A DNA stretch of 64,000 bases from Chamaelirium japonicum (Eukaryota > Streptophyta > Magnoliopsida > Liliales > Melanthiaceae), in the NCBI GenBank assembly GCA_947650365.1, contig OX393550.1, forward strand, positions 66,829,744-66,893,743, read 5' to 3'. The notes beneath the pieces were generated by a model, which was not told the origin of the DNA, did not search any database, and saw only the letters and a list, made by a program, of their open reading frames with translations. Made by a program: the position numbers and the translations under genes. Positions 53,475 to 64,000 of this stretch are shown here, one piece after another. Position 1 is the stretch's first letter. Each line of letters begins with the position of its first letter.

Positions 53475-55690
53475 CGCAAGATTACCCCCCTTGCCAAAAA
53501 AAAAAAAGGAATAAAGGAACTACGTGTGACTTGATCCCTCTCAGTAGGGTACGTAGGCAGCCTGTAATGGTTCAGTCCAAACAAAAAAAAAGTAAACCAC
53601 CATTCCAGAAAAATAAGCCCAGAAAAGACGCAAGTCCAACTCCGTGGGACGAGAAGCCGTCAGCCTCCGTCAAGCCACCAGCTCCCGGAGCTGCCATAGC
53701 TCATCTCTCGAGGCACCCACACGGTGCAACTCCGAAAGGGAAGAAACCACCAGCTCTCGGCGATTCGTAAGCTCCTCCCGCTGCTTTGCAAGCTCCGTTA
53801 CAAAAGTCTTCTCGGTTGCTCGAGCTTTCTCGAAACGGAACTCCAGCTTCTGAAGCAATGCATGAGTAGCAAGTCGAAGTCCTAGAGGCGCTGAAGCGGC
53901 TCGCCTCCCGCAGCTTACACGCGCTGCAACTCCAGTGGTAGAGAAACAGTCAGCTTCCGACGCGTCGCCAGCTCTGCACGCTGCTTCGCAAGGTTCGCTA
54001 CAGAAGCCTTCTCGATCGATCTACCAGTTCAACGCATCGCCAGTTTTGCACGCTGCTTTGTAAGGAGGGACTCCAGCTTCTGAAGCGACGCGCAAGTAAT
54101 CTTCACCTTCTTCTGCACCCGAACAAATTCTGCAGTAGCAAACGTGTGAAGCCCCTCCAGTCGACATTCCTCTTCCTCGGCCTTTGCCAACGCCAAGGAA
54201 GCATCCTCCTCTAGTGAAGCCCGTTGCAAGCAATGAGCCTAGCTATCCGCCAAAAGGGTGCACATATGCTCCTCAAACAAGGAGCCATCCACCAGGAAAC
54301 CCACCAGCTACTCAAAGCGTCAAGACCCTCCTACTCGAAGGGTGCGAGCGTCGTCTGGATAAACTTCCAGCACAACTCTCCAAAAGAAGCTTAGAAAGAA
54401 GGCTCTGCGATCCACACTTTCGCTGGCAAGCCTCTGAGTGCTGAGACAAGGCGCGCGCGATCCTGTCCTGAAGACCCAAGCACGGGAACCGCCTCCTGAA
54501 CCATCGCCGTGACGGCTGTCAAAGACGCCACAGGAACTGACAAAGAAGCTGCGGCCAAAACATCCGTGGGAACTGACTCCTGAATGGCAACTCCGGACTC
54601 GGTCGAACGATCTGCCGTGAATATCCCTCATCGGTGAGAATGAGCTCGTCCAACTTCAACACACGCTTCCTGCTTCGAAGTACGGCGGCCGAAGACTTGC
54701 GCAAAGGGAAACGAAGATGCGTACTCCCGTGGGAGACCGCATCGACGATCCATCCAGAAGTCGGAAAGCTCTCGTAACGGTGGCAGAAGACTTGCGCAAA
54801 AGGGAAACGAAGATGCGTACTCCCGTGGGAGACCGCATCGATGATCCATCCAGAAGTTGGAAAGCTCTCTTAACGGCCGGCCCTGAAGAAAGAAATGAAG
54901 AAAAGCACGAATCAGTCACGCATACGGACACAAACAAATCAAGTCAAGGCACAAAAAAAAAAAAAAAAAGGGCCCCGAGCCAAGGACTGCATCCTTCGTG
55001 ACCTCCACGAAGCCAAAAGGGTTGTTGGAGCAGTCACCAAGGTCAAGATCGGCAAGCAAAAGACGACCAAAGCAGGCTGCTCCTTGTCAACGCTAGTGGC
55101 TTTGTCTTGCTCCTCGTCGAACTCCAGAACGCCCGTCTCGACGTCCTTCAAGCTGATGTCACCACCAGGAAAGCTCTCTCCATAGGCCTCCAGCGACCCA
55201 TGGTCGTCTAGAGGAAGATCCAATCCACCTCACTCAGCCTGCCCAGGTGCAACCTCGCTAGTCGCTCTGCTCCCGCGATAGGCCTCCTCAATGATCCAGC
55301 CGGCCTTTAGAAAGCACTCGAAGGGACAAGTCCTGCAAGGAAACGAAAAGTCCAAGTCAAATCAAGATGCACAATCAGTTCCAGAAGAAAAGACAGATCA
55401 AGTCCAGAAGTCAAAAAAAAAAAAAAAATCCGAAGAGAAAAAGGCAGTCAAAATATGGGAAGAAAAGTCAAGACAACTGAAAAAAAAAAAAAAAAAAGAA
55501 GAAGAAGAAGAAGAAGAAGAAGAAGAAGAAGAAGAAATAAGGCCACAGCCTCGTAAACACGTGGAAACGGCGGGACACAGCCACAATTTCCTCAAAAAGG
55601 CCAGCACCCCCTTCTCTGCGAAAAAAAAAAAAAAGGTCCCTGTTTGCAAAAAGGGAAACTGAGAGGGGGGCCACAGCAAAAAGCCGCAGC
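53475..55690. other. Post-gag region with antisense coiled-coil remnants
   Basis: No plus-strand gene. On the minus strand short frames at 53670-53858 and 54029-54229 encode helical Glu/Lys/Leu-rich segments (VTELAKQREELTNRRELVV; DASLALAKAEEEECRLEGL) that look like parts of one coiled-coil protein. A direct duplication of about 88 bp occurs at 54704-54880 (ACGAAGATGCGTACTCCCGT). Several A-tracts occur, for example at 54951-54969, and a (GAA)n tract spans 55499-55537. Confidence 0.6.
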
Positions 55691-56810
55691 ACCCCCTCTC
55701 TCCTGCTAAAACCCGGCCGAGCCCGCCTCCGGCCTGCGCCCTTCCGCGCCACCAGCCTGCGCGCCGGCCGCACCCTGCAGCCCCCGGCCGCGCCCCGTCT
55801 CTGGCTCGTGCGCCGGCCGCACACTGCAGCCCCCGGCCGCGCCCCTCCTCCGGCCACCGTCGCTGTCGTACCACTCGTGCCAAGCCTGGCCACCACAAGT
55901 CATTGCTGCACCGGCCACCGCGCTCGAGCGCAGCACCGGCCACCGCTCCCCACATGTGACGCACCACAGCCGCCGCCGGTGACGCACCGCGTCGCCCAAC
56001 GACCACAGCACCGGCCACCGCGCCCCGCATGCAACGCAACACAGCCGCCGCCGGTGACGCACCGCGTCGCCCAACGCCCTGCAGCCCGTGCCTGCGCTCG
56101 TCGCTACGCCCACACCCGTGCCCGATCGTCGCCGCTGTATCGCCGCTGTAGCCTGAGCCCATGCGACCCATGAAAAAAAAAAAAAAGAGAAACAAAGAAA
56201 GAGAAGGGAGAGAAGAAAGAGAAATGGGAAGGAGACCCCGCCCGTCGGCCAACTCCATGCGACCAGCCCGCCTGCTGCCTCGCCCCGCCCGGCGGCCCCC
56301 GGCCCGTCCCGCCTGCCACCGTGCACCGGCACCCTGCCCGCCGGTCTCCGGCCTGTCCCGCCTCCCACTGCGCACCGGCGCCCCGCCCGCCAGCCTCCAG
56401 CCCGCGCCCGGCTACTGCACTCCGGCCCGCGCCCGGCTGCTGCGCCTCGGCCCGCGCCCCGCGCCCCGCCACTGCACCCCGGCCCACGCCAACCGCCGCC
56501 TGCCACAGCGCACCGGCGCCCCGCCCGCGCCCAGCTGCTGCACCCCGGCCCGCGCCCGGCTGCTGTGCCTCGGCCCGCGCCCCGCCACTGCACCCCGGCC
56601 CAAGTCGACCGCCGCCTGACCTCCGCAGCCGCCCGCACCGGCCATTGCACCTGGCCCGCCTGGCCTCCATGCCCCGTGCCTGCTCCCCGCGCCCACCGCG
56701 CCCCGCTCGCGCCGCGCCCTCCTGCCACGCCGGCCACTGCAGCCCCGCGCCCGGCCGCCACAGCCCCGGCCCGCGCCGCCGCTGCCGCTCCCGTAAACCA
56801 GAACCCGACG
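55691..56810. repeat. Very GC-rich low-complexity block
   Basis: About 1.1 kb dominated by CGGCCCGCGCC, CCGCGCCCCG and CACCGGCGCC words, partly arranged as a degenerate repeat of about 50-60 bp (56390-56600). Few stop codons occur by chance, so long Arg/Ala/Gly- or Pro-rich frames appear on both strands. It is bordered by A-tracts. Confidence 0.85.
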
Positions 56811-57475
56811 GCAGAGACGAAGAAGAAGAAAGAAAAAAAAAATGAAAGCTATTTTTCATTAACCCCCTATAAATAGCCATAATCGGTTATTGGGATAGAG
56901 ACGGGGTAAACTTTCTATCCCATAATCTAGGGGTCTATATCCAAAGTGCATCCCGATCCGATGCAACCACCGTTTCATAGCAAAAAAAAAAAAAAAAAAA
57001 AAAAGAAGGAAGAAGAAAGAGGAGTAGGAAGAAGAAGGAGGGGACCTACGGCGTCTTCAACCACTCTGCCTCCTCCGCTCGATGCTTCATCCGCTTCGTC
57101 ACCACCATCGGCCGCGACAATCGGCTTCCACCATTGCGCTCCACCACCAAAGAAGGGCAACAACCCTCCGCCAAGGCGCATCGCGGCCGTCCTCGCGCCC
57201 CCGTCACCTTGCTGCCCTGGGACTCCGCGCAGCGGCCGTCATCAACGTTCGCGCCATTCTCAAAGCAAAGGAAGTCCGCGACAATAAGGGCGATCGAAAT
57301 CATAGAAGAAGTCTTCGACTACAGGCTGCCAGCGCCCTTCATCTTCCACGCTAGCAACGATAAGGGAAAACAAAAAGGCAGGGGTCCCTATAAAGACCTA
57401 AATTCCGCACAAATACGTGATCAAGGCCAATTGCTACGCGTTTCCCGCGGGCGCACTTGACCTTGAGGGGGCATT
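56811..57475. other. Region before the 3' LTR with polypurine tract
   Basis: Contains an A-tract at 56981-57004 and mixed-composition DNA. Immediately before the 3' LTR the sequence GACCTTGAGGGGGCATT provides a purine-rich plus-strand primer site. No gene is seen. Confidence 0.6.
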
Positions 57476-59960
57476 TGTGGGCACCGAAATTAGCCCACGA
57501 ATTGGACCCGACCCGCATGCGAAACCTGGCCCACACACAATGGCCCGCATGCGAAACCTGGCCTACACACAACGGCCCGCATGCGAAACCCGACCCACAC
57601 ACAACGGCCCGCATGCGAAATTAGGCCCGCGCACAACGGCCCGCATGCGAAATTAGGCCCGTGCACAACGGCCCACATGCGCAACTCGGCCCACACACAA
57701 CGGCCCACATGCGAAATGCGAACCTCGGCCCATACACAACGGCCCGCATGCGGAATTGGGCCCACACACCAATGACCCGCATGCACACTCGGCCCGCGTG
57801 CAAACTCAATCCGCGCACCATGGCCCAACTCGAAGCAAACGGGTCCCACCGGACCCGTGACTCGAACACAAAGGGGGGGGCCCACCGGCCCCCCTTCTAG
57901 AAAACCGTGCCCCCTCCCCATGGGGAGGTGGGGCCGGCCATAAAGAAAAAGAAAACAAAAAAGGAAAAAGAAAAAGAAAAAAAAAAGAAAAGAAAAGAAA
58001 AGAAGAAAAAAATCAAAACCGCCTTGATGCGGGGGGAGGTGGCGTGGACGTCTACACAACCGTAGATCCGCGACGATCCCTCGATCCAACGGACAAGATG
58101 ACGTTGTGTCGCCATCCGATCCAAAAGTGCAACAAAAATAACAACTCGATCTTTAAAGATCGAGTCACATCTAGCCCATAACCACTCCAACTAAAAAGGA
58201 GGAAATCGGGTTTGTTTCCCCAAATAAGGGAACGATATCTCGATGGTTATGAGGGGAGATATTGGAGGAAACAAAAAGATTTCAGCAATATCTCCCCCAA
58301 CCGCCCCCCTTTGCCTATAAATAGAAGGGGTCGGGGAAGGCATCAAGGGTCGGAAAAGCTGAAGACGAAAGGGCTCTGCAAGAGAAGCTCCAACGCTTGA
58401 AGACCGGAGGCTTCACGAGGCATGGCAAGCACGTCCTACGGGAATCCTTGGCCCTTCAAGTCCTCAACAACGTGAAGACCTTGCACTCGAAGATCAAAGC
58501 TTTGACTCCTTGCACGAAGAAGAAAGCTCGAAGAAGAAGACCCGGAGTTGTCGTCATCCTGACTCCTCCAACGATCTTCATCAGCTCCGAAGACGCCATA
58601 AGCAAAGGCCGGAGAAGAAGATCGAAGCCGACAACACCCGTCGTCTTCAACAAAGGCGTCGACTCCTCGCACGAAGAAGAAAGCTTGGAGAAGAAGGCCT
58701 GAAGCCGGTGCTACCCCTGCCGTCTTCGTCAACAAAAGCCGACGCTACAACCGTCGTGCGGAGATCGGTGCTACCCCCGCCGTCTTCACCAACAAAGCCG
58801 ACGCTACAACCGTCATGCGAAGATCGGTGCTACCCCCGCCATCTTCATCAACAAAAGCCAACGCTACAACCGTCGTGCGGAGATCGGTGCTACCCCCGCC
58901 ATCTTCATCAACAAAAGCCGACGCTACAACCGTCGTGCGAAGATCGGTGCTACCCCCGCCATCTTCATCAACAAAAGCCGACGCTACAACCGTCGTGCGA
59001 AGATCGGTGCTACCCACGCCATCTTTATCAACAAAAGCCGACGCTACAACCGTCGTGCGGAGATCGGTGCTACCCCCGCCATCTTCATCAACAAAAGCCG
59101 ACACTACAACCGTCGTGCGGAGATCGGTGCTACCCCCGCCGTCTTCATCAACAAAAGCCGATGCTACAACCGTCGCATAGAGATCGGTGTTACACCCACC
59201 ATCTCCACAAGAAGCCTTCAACTCCGATCAAACCAAATACGCCCGGAGAAGAAGCCAGCCGATGTCACAACCGTCGAGGAAGCCGGAAGAATAAAGAAGC
59301 CCTGAAGAAGTAGCCATCGTCGTTCGAGAAGAAGATCGAGTCAAAGCTAAAGTCAAAGCCGACGCAAGAAGCCAAAGCAAACGCCCCGGTAAAGCCCGCG
59401 CTAAAGCAACGCACGTGCTAAAGCCAAGCAACTACGACGGTCACGAGCAAAGCACCGCACGTTCTAGCCGATACGACGCGAAGTCCGGAAGAACTAAAGC
59501 ATCGCAAGCCTCTACCCGCCTACGTTCAAGCGCAAGCGCCAAAGCAAAGCAAACGCCAGAGCCACGCCAAAGCTACGCCAAAGCCGAAAGCTAAAGCCAA
59601 AGCTGACGCCAAAAACACGATCGACGCCGCGAACCGACGATCAAGGACGCTGAGGTCGAGCAAGGATCGAGGAAGACACGAAGACCGAGGAACGAAGCCC
59701 AAGGCCTCCCTAGCCGAGAAAGCGCGAAGCACGGACGGGACAAAATCAACGACAGAAACTCCTTAGCCTCTCAAAAACCCTCACCCTGTAAAGACCTCTG
59801 TCCTGGGCAACCCCTTCAGAGCTCTCGCACGAATACCACGTGGAGACGCGGATCAAAGGGACCCTCCAGAGGATCTCTCCCACAATCTCCTGATCAAAGA
59901 AAATTTGTAATCTCGTGTGATCCGCAATAAAGACGACCCGTATCTTTTTCCGCGACCACA
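57476..59960 (+). repeat. 3' LTR of inner element
   Basis: 2485 bp, same arrangement as the 5' LTR: 30-bp array, TATA box 58316-58323, eight-unit 60-bp array, AATAAA 59926-59931. It is 10 bp longer, largely from a longer AG-rich stretch near 57965-57990. Followed by TSD CCCAT. Confidence 0.95.
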
Positions 59961-62316
59961 CCCATGCTTCAAGGGGGGCCGGCCCCTACTAGGGTCCGAA
60001 CCCCATGGGGCTGGCCCCTACTAGGACCCGAGCCATATGGGGCCGGCCCTATTGGGACCCGAACCCCATGGAGGGGCCGGCCGGCCCTGCAAGGAAAGAG
60101 AAGAAAAGGAAAGAAAAGAAAAGAAAGAAAAGAAAAAGAAAGAAAAGAAAGGAAAGAAAAGAAAGAAAATGAAGAAAATACCGCCATGCGCGGGGGAAGG
60201 TTGCGTATGACGTCTGCACACACGCGGATCTGCGCCGATCCCTCGATCCGACGCACAAGAAGAAGCGCCCGATCGCCATCGATTTCGTGTGCAAAATCCA
60301 GCCATAATTGCACCCGCCAGAAAAGGAAAACAACTAAATATTATTCCCCTCATCAATGGATGAATAAATCCCGGGTAATTATGAGAGAGATACAAAAGGG
60401 ATTTAAAATTAAAAGTTCCCATATCTCTCTCCCCTCCCCTTTGCCTATAAATAGAGGGGGTGGGGGAATGAAGAAGAGGTCGAAGACTGAAGACGAAACG
60501 CTGGAGCTCTGCAAAAGAGGAGACGCTTCTTCACCGACCCAAGGCTTCACGAGGCACAGTCAAGCCTGTCCCGAGGGATCGGCTTACTGAAAGTCCTCAT
60601 TAATGTGAAGACCCTTGCACACGAAGATCATCCCTTCGACTCCGTGCACGAAGAAGAAAGCTCGGAGAAGAAGAACCCTTCGACTCCGAAGACGCCAGAA
60701 GCAAAGGCCGGAGAAGAAGATCGGAGCGGCACTACCCCGTCGTCTCCAACAAGCCTTCGACTCCGATCAAGCCCAAAAGCCCGAAGAAGAAGAGGAGCGG
60801 CACTACCCCGTCGTCTCCAACAAGCCTTCGACTCCGATCAAGCCCAAAAGCCCGGAGAAGAAGAGAAGCGGCGCTACACCCGTCACCTTCAACAAAGCCT
60901 TCGACTCCGATCAAGCCCAAAAGCCCGGAGAAGAAGAGAAGCGGCGCTACACCCGTCGTCGTCAACAAGGCCTTTGACTCCGATCAAGCCCAAAAGCCCG
61001 GAGAAGATGCCGACACCATAACCGTCACCGAGGTCGGAAAATTGAAGACGAAACGCCGGAGCTCTGCAGAAGAGGAGACGCTTCTTCATCGACCCAGGCT
61101 TCACGAGGCATAGTCAAGCCTGTCCCGAGGGATCGGCTTACTGAAAGGCCTCATCAACGTGAAGACCCTTGCACACGAAGATCATCCCTTCGACTCCGTG
61201 CACGAAGAAGAAAGCTCGGAGAAGAAGAACCCTTCGACTCCGAAGACGCCAGAAGCAAAGGCCGGAGAAGAAGAGGAGCAGCACTACCCCGTCGTCTCCA
61301 ACAAGCCTTCGACTCTGATCAAGCCCAAAAGCCCGGAGAAGAAGAGGAGCGGCATTACCCCGTCTTCTCCAACAAGCCTTCGACTCCGATCAAGCCCAAA
61401 AGCCCGGAGAAGAAGAGGAGCGGCACTACCCCGTCGTCTCCAACAAATCCTCGATCCCGATCAAGCCCCAAAGCCCGGAGGAGAGAAGCGAAGCATCATC
61501 ACCCCGTCGTCTTCGACAAACGCCTGCCCCATCCACGAAGAAGAAAGCCTGGAGCAGATCGTCTGAAGCGTCGCTACCCCGTCGTCTTCATCAACAAAAG
61601 CCGACGCTACAACCGTCGCACGGAGACCGTCGCTACCCTCGTCGTCTTCATCAACAAAAGCCGCTAAAGCCAACGCAAGAAGCCAAAGCAAAGCCCCAGT
61701 AAAGCCCGCGCCAAAGCAACGCAAGTGCCAAAGCCAAGCGACTACGCCGACCACGAGCAAAAGCACCGCACGTTCTAGCCGATACGACGCGAAGTCCGGA
61801 AGAACGAAAGCATCGCAAGTCTCTCCCAGCTACGTCCAAGTGCAAGCGCCAAAGCAAAGCAAAAGCCAGAGCCACGCCGGAGCCAAGCCAAAGCCAAAAA
61901 GCCAAAGCCAAAGCCAACGCCAAAAGCTCGATCGACGCCACGAACCGACGATCAAGAACACCGAGGTCAAGCAAGGAACGAGGAAGACGCGAAGACCGAG
62001 GAACGGAGCCGAAAACCCCCTAGCCGAGAAAGCGCGAAGCACGGAAGGGATAAAGCAACGGTGGACATTCCTTAGCCTCTCCAAAACCCTCTCCCTGTAA
62101 AGACCCCTGTCCTGGGCAACTCCTTCAGAGCTCTCGCACGAACACCACGTGGAGACGCGGATCAAAGGGATCCCCCAGAAGATCTTTCCCACAATCCCCT
62201 GATCAAAACTCGCCGCAACCCGGACTCGCTACACCCGAGCCACCCGGGTCCCGGCCACACTTGTAATCTCGTGTGATTCGCAATAAAGACGACCCGCGAT
62301 TTTTTCCGCGTCTACA
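59961..62316 (+). repeat. Continuation of the outer element's 5' LTR
   Basis: Resumes after the inner element with CCCATGCTTCAAGGGGGG. It contains GGGGCCGGCCC-rich U3 sequence, TATAAATA at 60446-60453, repeats of about 72-75 bp (CTCCGATCAAGCCCAAAAGC) between 60720 and 61480, AATAAA at 62282-62287 and the LTR end CGTCTACA. The 5' part of this LTR is 47323-47507. Confidence 0.88.
60491..61590 (+). repeat. Tandem duplication of about 553 bp in the outer LTR
   Basis: The block starting GAAGACGAAACGCTGGAGCT at 60491 recurs at 61044 as GAAGACGAAACGCCGGAGCT. Both copies continue through CCTGTCCCGAGGGATCGGC and GCACACGAAGATCATCCC and then into the 72-75-bp repeats. The inner element's LTR lacks this duplication. 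Confidence 0.85.
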
Positions 62317-62388
62317 GATTTCTGGCACACCCGGTGGGACCTCTTCTCCTTTCATCCGTACGACTGAAGAAGCTGCTTGAAGTTTGCA

Positions 62389-64000
62389 ATGGCCGGAACA
62401 AACAACGATGCATTTGCTCCAAGCCTCTCACCAATCGCCGAGTCTCCTCTACTCCTACACGGTGATCCAGTAAATCCGGAGGGTGATGCTCCTCCAATGG
62501 TGCGCGTCTACACTCGGCGTACTCGGACTCTTGCGAACATCTTCGTGCCAGAAGCTACTACCGAAGATGCTCGCCAAAGCGCCGACGAGGCCCTGGTGCA
62601 TGAAGAAACGAGCCTCGATCCTGGAGTCCATGTCCAGAAGTTTGGGGAGGACCAGCCCCAACCCCGAACCCGTTCGGGTTCTCCAGCAGACGTTGCCCCT
62701 CCTCTGCAGGGGGCAAACATCAATCATCAGCCAGAAGCAAGTCGGCGTAATTACATCTCTGATGATGACGGCGAGGATACGAACATGCAACACCGAGACG
62801 TTCTCCGTCACCACCCTCCGTCCGCTCTTCAGCTCCAAGTCATGCAGATGAACGAGCACATGGCGCAAATTACTCGGCTGATGGAGGAGAAGGATCGTCA
62901 CATCAATACTCTACTTCAAAAGCTAAGCGCGAAGGACGCTGCAGCAGTCAGCCAACCCGTCGCTTCTCCGGTAGCTGCTCCAGCTCCGTCTTCAACTCCC
63001 GCTCCTGCATAAGTTGTTCCGACGATTCAAGCAGTTACTCCAGCGCTCTCCTCGGCTCCCATCCCAGTGGAAGTCGTCTCCCCAGCGCCAGCCTCGGTGG
63101 CCACACAACCTCCGGCAACAGCAACGATGAATGCTCAGCAAGTCCAAGCATTGATAGCCGACATGATGCGTTCTCACGGCAGTGGCCTTCCTCTGATCAC
63201 GGCGGCATACTCGAAGCCCTACACTGTGAGGATCCAGCAGCTACGCTTCCCAGTCGGATTCCAGCCACCAAAGTTCCAGCACTTCGACGGAAAGGGAAAT
63301 CCAAGACAGCACGTCGCCCACTTCATCAAGACCTACAATAATGCCGGCACATATGGCGACGAGATGGTAAAGCAATTCGTTCGCACCCTCAAAGGTAACG
63401 CGTTCGACTGGTACGTTGATCTTCCTGCAGGGACCATCGACAGCTGGGATCAGATGGAGAGGGAGTTCCTCAATCGCTTCTACAGCACCAGACGAACCGT
63501 CAGCATGACCGAACTCACCGCTGTCAAACAAAGGAAAGATGAGCCGGTGATCGACTACATCGACAAGTAGAGGAACCTCGCGCTGAATTCACGAGACCGC
63601 TTGTCTGAAGACTCGGCCATCGAGATGTGCACCCAAGGCATGCACTGGGGTCTGCTCTACATCCTCAAAGGTATCAAGCCTCGGTCTTTCGAAGAACTCG
63701 CAACTCGGGCTCATGACATGGAACTCAGCCTAGCAAACCGCGGGGACTCGAAGAACAAGGACTTCTTGAAGGTGGAGAAGAAGGACAAGCCACCGGCACT
63801 GAAACCAAAGCAAGTCAACGTTGCTGATGTCGCTCCAACCTCCAAGCCGCTCAAGATCGGTGGCAAGCCAGATCAGAAGAAGGGCGTCACCGTACCGCCG
63901 CCTCCGAGACAGAGGATGACTCTAGAAGAGCTCGAAGCCAAGGAATACCCCTTCCCAGACTCGGAAGTCTCCTCTATGTTCGACCAACTGCTGCAAGAGA
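62389..64000 (+). pseudogene. gag: Outer element gag, two in-frame stops, cut by window end
   Basis: Starts MAGTNNDAFAP, closely matching the inner Gag. The frame is unbroken by indels to 64000 but carries TAA at 63010-63012, where the inner copy has GAA, and TAG at 63568-63570, where it has TGG. The gag fold follows between and after the stops (FQHFDGKGNPRQHVAHF, TLKGNAFDWYVDLPAG). As read, it cannot give full-length Gag. The zinc-knuckle region and anything downstream lie outside the window, so whether this element has pol is unknown. Confidence 0.9.

Larger units (their letters stand above)
47508..59960 (+). mobile_element. Inner complete gag-only LTR retrotransposon, 12453 bp
   Basis: LTRs 47508-49982 (2475 bp) and 57476-59960 (2485 bp) begin TGTGGGCACCGAAATTAGCC and end CGACCACA. 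They are flanked by a perfect TSD CCCAT (47503-47507 and 59961-59965) and differ only at scattered sites. Primer-binding-like sequence follows the 5' LTR and a purine-rich tract precedes the 3' LTR. The only long protein with family features is Gag (50055-53474). No RT, integrase, RNase H or protease motif is found in 53475-57475. Gag is uninterrupted, and the element interrupts the LTR of an older relative, so it is comparatively young. Confidence 0.93.
47323..64000 (+). mobile_element. Outer LTR retrotransposon, interrupted and running off the window
   Basis: The 5' LTR starts TGTAGACACACGAATTTC at 47323 and ends CGTCTACA at 62316; the first and last 7 bases are inverted copies of each other. 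It is split at 47507/59961 by the inner element; without it and one TSD copy the LTR is about 2536 bp, close to the inner element's LTR length. A primer-binding-like TGGCACACCCGGTGGGAC follows at 62323-62340, then gag from 62389. The 3' part and right TSD are outside the window; the left flanking 5 bases are GTGCG. Confidence 0.88.

Noticed and set aside
55398-56880. Minus-strand open frames of 325, 351 and 258 codons
   Set aside because: They lie in the GC-rich low-complexity block, consist of Arg/Gly/Ala-rich or Phe/Ser-run sequence, overlap one another in different frames and show no domain. Scarcity of AT-rich stops explains them.

Overview
This window reads as nuclear DNA from a flowering plant, most likely a commelinid monocot. 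The reasons are GC-rich family-1 glycosyltransferase exons with one small intron, an intronless E-type pentatricopeptide-repeat gene, Cassandra elements carrying 5S-rRNA-like sequence, and a dense stack of plant-type LTR, LINE, SINE, hAT and PIF/Harbinger elements. I cannot name the species. Only three conventional host genes are convincing: two UGT85A-type glycosyltransferases (1355-2887 and 16329-17884, same strand, evidently a tandem duplicate pair) and one PPR gene (24931-26712, minus strand). Nearly everything else is transposable-element sequence, much of it nested.

Layout. 1-520: tail of a probable DNA-transposon gene. 1.2-3.1 kb: UGT gene 1, with an unusual in-frame GC-AG intron. 3.6-4.3 kb: LINE 3' fragment. 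5.3-6.68 kb: an old LTR copy. 6677-14352: a complete gag-only LTR retrotransposon (614-bp LTRs, TSD TATGC, minus strand) whose 3' untranslated half is built from five different tandem arrays. 14.5-15.9 kb: a LINE reverse-transcriptase fragment split by a complete Cassandra element (14844-15567, TSD ACCTC). 16.3-17.9 kb: UGT gene 2. 19.3-19.4 kb: long (TA)n. 19863-20015: tRNA-derived SINE with a 12-bp TSD. 20341-23536: a decayed hAT element with TIRs and an 8-bp TSD. 24.9-26.7 kb: PPR gene. About 27.1-38.8 kb: a decayed Tat-lineage Gypsy element (pol on minus, additional antisense ORF on plus with its own TATA box), interrupted by a 2131-bp solo LTR (TSD TCAAC). 38.8-39.5 kb: rearranged Cassandra. 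39915-40463: hAT-like MITE. 40.8-43.9 kb: LINE ORF2. 43946-47322: Harbinger element with convergent ORF1 and transposase, both broken.

From 47323 to the window end lies an LTR retrotransposon (outer element). Its 5' LTR is interrupted by a second complete gag-only element of the same general family (47508-59960, 12453 bp, LTRs 2475 and 2485 bp, TSD CCCAT). The inner element has one intact 1139-aa Gag ORF and no recognisable pol. The outer gag starts at 62389, carries two in-frame stops and runs off the window.

How the parts relate. The strongest theme is two unrelated LTR elements that keep LTRs, primer-binding and polypurine sites and gag but no pol, so they presumably depend on enzymes supplied in trans. 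Both are unusually rich in tandem repeats: in the 3' UTR of the first, and in the U3 and R/U5 of the LTRs of the second. Nesting gives a relative order of events: LINE, then Harbinger, then outer LTR element, then inner gag-only element. TE insertion has also pushed the two UGT duplicates about 13.4 kb apart.
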